A stretch of 64,000 bases of DNA from Chlamydiota bacterium. Its GTDB lineage: Bacteria > Chlamydiota > Chlamydiia > Chlamydiales > Parachlamydiaceae. The stretch is from NCBI GenBank assembly GCA_013288825.1, contig JABDBC010000006.1:1-64000 (forward strand). The letters are read 5' to 3'. Of this stretch, positions 61,114-64,000 are shown piece after piece (within the stretch, counting starts at the first letter, position 1; each line of letters opens with the position of its first letter). Position numbers and translations under genes: made by a program. Below the pieces are notes generated by a model. The model worked only from the letters and a program-made list of their open reading frames with translations, did no database searches and was not told the DNA's origin.

Positions 61114-61136
61114 TTTTTTACTAAGATAGTGCTTTA

Positions 61137-62345
61137 TCAAACATCTGAGAGGGCTTCAATGCCGGGTAAGGTGCCAAATTCTATAAACTCCAATGATGCC
61201 CCACCACCCGTCGAAATATGCGATATTTTATCTGCAACGCCCGCAGCTTCAACTGCAGCTACAGATTCCCCCCCTCCGACGACTGTCATCCCTTTGAGAT
61301 CCGCCAGAGTGTGTGCAATGGCATTTGTTCCCTTTGCAAACTCCTTGATTTCAAAAACTCCCATTGGACCATTCCAAAAAACGGTTTTGGCCTTTTTTAA
61401 TTCCTTGACATACTGTTCAATCGTCTGTGGTCCAATATCAACCCCTTGATAGTTGTCTGGAATGCCTTCATTTGTCTTCACAATGCGGGAAGGAGCATTT
61501 TCCTTGATCTCTTGTGCGATCACGTTATCTAGAGGAAGATAGCATTTCTTATTTTCCATTTTACTCGCTTTTAAAATTTCTCCTGCTTCATTGATTAAAT
61601 CGTCCTCATGAAGAGACTTCCCAATGGCAACTCCTTGTGATTTTAAGAAAGTATAGGTCATTCCCCCGCCAATAAAAATGGCATCAACAACCTTTAGCAG
61701 CGCTTTTAAAACTCCTATTTTTGAAGAAATTTTCGCTCCTCCAATGACGGCATAAAATGGCCGTGCTGGATCATTCAGAAGCTTGCTGAGATATTCAATT
61801 TCCTTCTCCATTAAAAACCCAATTGCAGCTTTACCAGGAAAATATTTTGTTATTTCTACGGTTGAGGAATGAGCTCTGTGGGCAGTCCCAAAGGCATCAT
61901 TGACGTAAATATCGCCCAGTTTAGCCAGTTTTTGTGCAAATTTAGGGTCGTTTTCTGGTTTTTCTTCAGCCGGATTAAAACGGAGATTTTCTAATAGAAG
62001 AATTTCTCCAGGTTTTAGAGATTGTGCAAGGGATTCCACTTCACTTCCAACGCAATTTGGAGCCATTTTAACTGGTTTTCCCAAAATTGATGCCAAGGCT
62101 TTTGCACAAGGTGCGAGGGAGTATTTGGCTTCTGGCATTCCCTTGGGGCGTCCAAGATGACTCATAAGAATGAGCGCACCGCCCTGTTCAAGGACATATT
62201 GGATCGAAGGAAGAGCGGCTCGGATTCGGGTATCATCAGTGATATTGTTCTTATTATCTAAGGGAACATTAAAATCGACCCGCATTAAAACTTTTTTGTC
62301 TTTAAGATCCAAATCCTTGAGGGAAAGCTTTGTTTTGGTGACCAT
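61137..62345 (-). CDS. pgk: Phosphoglycerate kinase
   Basis: 402 residues. The N-terminal LMRVDFNVPLDNKNNITDD, HLGRPKG, the RAHSSTVEI region, AVIGGAKISSKIGVLKALL and the C-terminal VVGGGESVAAVEAAG nucleotide site are all present, at the usual length. It makes ATP and 3-phosphoglycerate from 1,3-bisphosphoglycerate in glycolysis, in the cytosol. AGGAGG lies 8 bases before the ATG. It is a single gene; one half copy of the CTCTGTGATCTCTGTGG sequence lies just upstream (near 62,390). Confidence 0.96.
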   Translation of the reverse strand: MVTKTKLSLKDLDLKDKKVLMRVDFNVPLDNKNNITDDTRIRAALPSIQYVLEQGGALILMSHLGRPKGMPEAKYSLAPCAKALASILGKPVKMAPNCVGSEVESLAQSLKPGEILLLENLRFNPAEEKPENDPKFAQKLAKLGDIYVNDAFGTAHRAHSSTVEITKYFPGKAAIGFLMEKEIEYLSKLLNDPARPFYAVIGGAKISSKIGVLKALLKVVDAIFIGGGMTYTFLKSQGVAIGKSLHEDDLINEAGEILKASKMENKKCYLPLDNVIAQEIKENAPSRIVKTNEGIPDNYQGVDIGPQTIEQYVKELKKAKTVFWNGPMGVFEIKEFAKGTNAIAHTLADLKGMTVVGGGESVAAVEAAGVADKISHISTGGGASLEFIEFGTLPGIEALSDV

Positions 62346-62556
62346 ATTTTCAATCCTCCTAAATTAATCTCTATTTCCTTCTCTTCCTCTCTCTGTGATC
62401 TCTGTGGTAAAAATCCTAAAGTCGAGTCTGTGATAAAATCTGCATAGCGGCAATAGCTTCTCTTATATCCAAACCGGCACTTTTCTGTTAGAAATTTGAT
62501 GGTAACTAATAGGAAAAATCCTTAAGATTCAGGCTAAGTCATAATACGGAGTTAGC

Positions 62557-63990
62557 ATGTTGTCACAACCAGATACATTTATGAGTTTGAATCGACAAGA
62601 GTCACCGCTGATGCAGCAATTGATTCAACGTCTTTATCGAACAGACCATAAGGAATATGGAAAGCTTAAAAATGGCAACTCGATCGGATTAAGCATCCCA
62701 ATTATAGATAAAACTGCCATTGAGAAAAGCTCAATCACAATAACTGCCCTTCCTCCTCTTCCAACACTGGATGAAATCAAAGAAATTGTAAGACCAACGC
62801 TGCTCCATCCCCCAGCACCTGTAGAGGGATGTTCTACGCAAATTGCCCCCGAACACACATTAATAGAATCGATTCAAACATTCCAGAAGCAGAAAGAAAA
62901 AGGATTCGCGAACTACCGAATTCTATTCAAAGAAAGACCTCTTCCTCTTGATAATGCTCTTTTTGTATTGCACGGATGGCGCCCAGAGTTCTATTTGGAC
63001 CCTCTTTTCTCACTTTCAGCGCGTGCAAGAGCCACTTCTGGAGGTCTTTTTATCAGATGGAATGGCAAAGGGATCGTCATTAATCCTGGCCGCTACTTTT
63101 TAGAAAATTTCCATAAACAAGGCCTGCATGTCTGGGATATTCACGCTGTCATCGTCACGCGCAAGCATCAAGAAGTCTATGCAGATATCCAAGAGATTTA
63201 TGCTCTTAATTATAAGCTGAATAAAAACAGCTCGGAAACCCATGTAATCAATTACTATTTGGCACAAAAGGCATTCCAAGTCCTTTCCCCTTTACTAAAG
63301 CCTCATTTCAAGCAGGAGAAGCATTCCTTGCATTGCCTAGAGCTATTTCTTGACTCTCCGGATATTGAAAAAATAGAGATCGATCCGGGCATTATAATGC
63401 AGTATTTTCCCCTCGGAACTGAAAACGTTACCCAACAAACTGCAAACCAAACAAGCAAGCAAAATAAAACTCCTCTAACACACAACTCCTTGGGGATAAA
63501 ATTAGAGCTAAAACCCGCAGGAAAAGGCAATCAAGGGTGCAATCTTGGTTATGTTTCGGGCGGCCCTTGGAATTCGTCTATCAGTCAAAATCTCGGCGCC
63601 TGCGATCTCCTAATCACCGGCTTTGGCAACACGACAGCGACTGATTATCGCAAGCAAAAATACTCAGACACCTGCCTTGGATATTTTGGCACCCATTCTC
63701 TTCTATCTGAAGTGAATCCAAAGCTGATGTTATGCAGCGAATTTAGCGGTGCAGAAGGTGATATTCGTCTAGAAGTTGTCAAACTCCTAAGGCAGCAATG
63801 GAGCCAGAAATCACATGTGCAAATTCCTGCGATTCAACCTGGGGATTTGGGAATGTTGATCAACTTGAAACGCTTACATGTCCAGTGTTCAATCACAAAA
63901 AATTGGATAGATCCGAATCTAATCAGGGCAGTGCGAACGCGCGATAGCTTCGGTTCTCTGCAGTATTTGTCCCCCAGCTGCTGGTCCTGA
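62557..63990 (+). CDS. Metallo-beta-lactamase-fold-like protein with degraded metal site
   Basis: 477 residues. After an unusual N-terminus of about 145 residues comes a segment typical of MBL-fold hydrolases (GGLFIRWNGKGIVINPGRYF, then DIHAVIVT). The expected HxHxDH reads RKHQEV, so three of the four ligands are changed. The later part (DLLITGFGN, CLGYFGTHSLLSEVNPKLML, CSEFSGAEGDIRLEV) still follows the family. It is therefore probably not an active zinc hydrolase but may bind a ligand. GGAG before the ATG supports the start. No signal or membrane span. The neighbours give no pathway hint. The gene ends 10 bp before the window edge. Confidence 0.55.
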   Translation: MLSQPDTFMSLNRQESPLMQQLIQRLYRTDHKEYGKLKNGNSIGLSIPIIDKTAIEKSSITITALPPLPTLDEIKEIVRPTLLHPPAPVEGCSTQIAPEHTLIESIQTFQKQKEKGFANYRILFKERPLPLDNALFVLHGWRPEFYLDPLFSLSARARATSGGLFIRWNGKGIVINPGRYFLENFHKQGLHVWDIHAVIVTRKHQEVYADIQEIYALNYKLNKNSSETHVINYYLAQKAFQVLSPLLKPHFKQEKHSLHCLELFLDSPDIEKIEIDPGIIMQYFPLGTENVTQQTANQTSKQNKTPLTHNSLGIKLELKPAGKGNQGCNLGYVSGGPWNSSISQNLGACDLLITGFGNTTATDYRKQKYSDTCLGYFGTHSLLSEVNPKLMLCSEFSGAEGDIRLEVVKLLRQQWSQKSHVQIPAIQPGDLGMLINLKRLHVQCSITKNWIDPNLIRAVRTRDSFGSLQYLSPSCWS

Positions 63991-64000
63991 TCAGGGATAG

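Noticed and set aside
1-64000. tRNA, rRNA or transposase genes
   Set aside because: No cloverleaf, ribosomal RNA segment or transposase-like protein was recognised by eye; a covariance-model scan would be needed to exclude small RNAs.

Overview
The window reads as a chromosomal segment of a Chlamydia-related bacterium (phylum Chlamydiae, most likely one of the amoeba- or arthropod-associated families rather than Chlamydiaceae). Four signs support this. There is a type III secretion block in the order sctJ-K-L-R-S-T and an npt-type ATP/ADP translocase. A pgsA ... sppA-polA-coaE-rho-(small membrane protein) series matches, as I recall it, the order of C. trachomatis CT496-CT490. There are also several proteins of eukaryotic or host-interaction type. 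The genus cannot be fixed from the sequence alone.

Layout. 1-6.7 kb: a partial type II phosphatidylinositol 4-kinase-like gene, an F-box-like protein, a HAD hydrolase, a BON/CsbD stress pair, two tiny membrane proteins and a decayed endonuclease/phosphatase gene. 6.7-13 kb: a complete Bat (aerotolerance-type) operon batA-batB-batC-batD-batE, split by a long palindromic repeat. 13.5-15.3 kb: a kinase-like membrane protein, a DUF2442/DUF4160 pair and a small coiled-coil protein. 15.5-20 kb: type III secretion genes on the minus strand. 20.2-28.3 kb (accessory): a tandem pair of unknown paralogues sharing a 150 bp upstream region plus a remnant third copy; an AbiEi/AbiEii toxin-antitoxin module bracketed by 45 bp direct repeats; a YjbH-like envelope protein; and a two-gene unit with an Mrr-like nuclease-fold protein. 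28.3-35.6 kb: rpsT, a CocE-type hydrolase, a nucleotidyltransferase, lpdA, lipA, a HEAT-like protein, an Inc-like protein and pgsA. 35.7-46.5 kb: an AlbA_2/Schlafen-like regulator with an internal tandem repeat, a secreted RidA, sppA, polA, coaE, rho and two Inc-like paralogues. 47.3-55.7 kb: a candidate exopolysaccharide locus. 56-64 kb: an exported Ppx/GppA-like protein, a Ser-rich protein, the ATP/ADP translocase, pgk and a metallo-beta-lactamase-like protein with a degraded metal site.

The most notable system is the 47.3-55.7 kb locus. It encodes a TPR/outer-membrane beta-barrel protein, an unidentified cytosolic protein, a GH26-type lipoprotein, a processive GT2 synthase, two TPR proteins, an RsbW-like kinase and a STAS antagonist. 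Together these look like a synthase-dependent exopolysaccharide machine under partner-switch control. No BcsB, PilZ or deacetylase partner was recognised, so it fits none of the cellulose, PNAG, Pel or alginate systems exactly.

The intergenic DNA is unusual. Five copies of a GC-rich, near-palindromic element (class A, loops of two types) lie in the first 13.5 kb, and two copies of a second nested palindrome (class B) lie at 46.8 and 58.5 kb. Several inverted repeats are built from dispersed short sequences (CACAGAGATCACAGAG and ACGCAGAGGCG types). No tRNA, rRNA, CRISPR array or transposase gene was seen.
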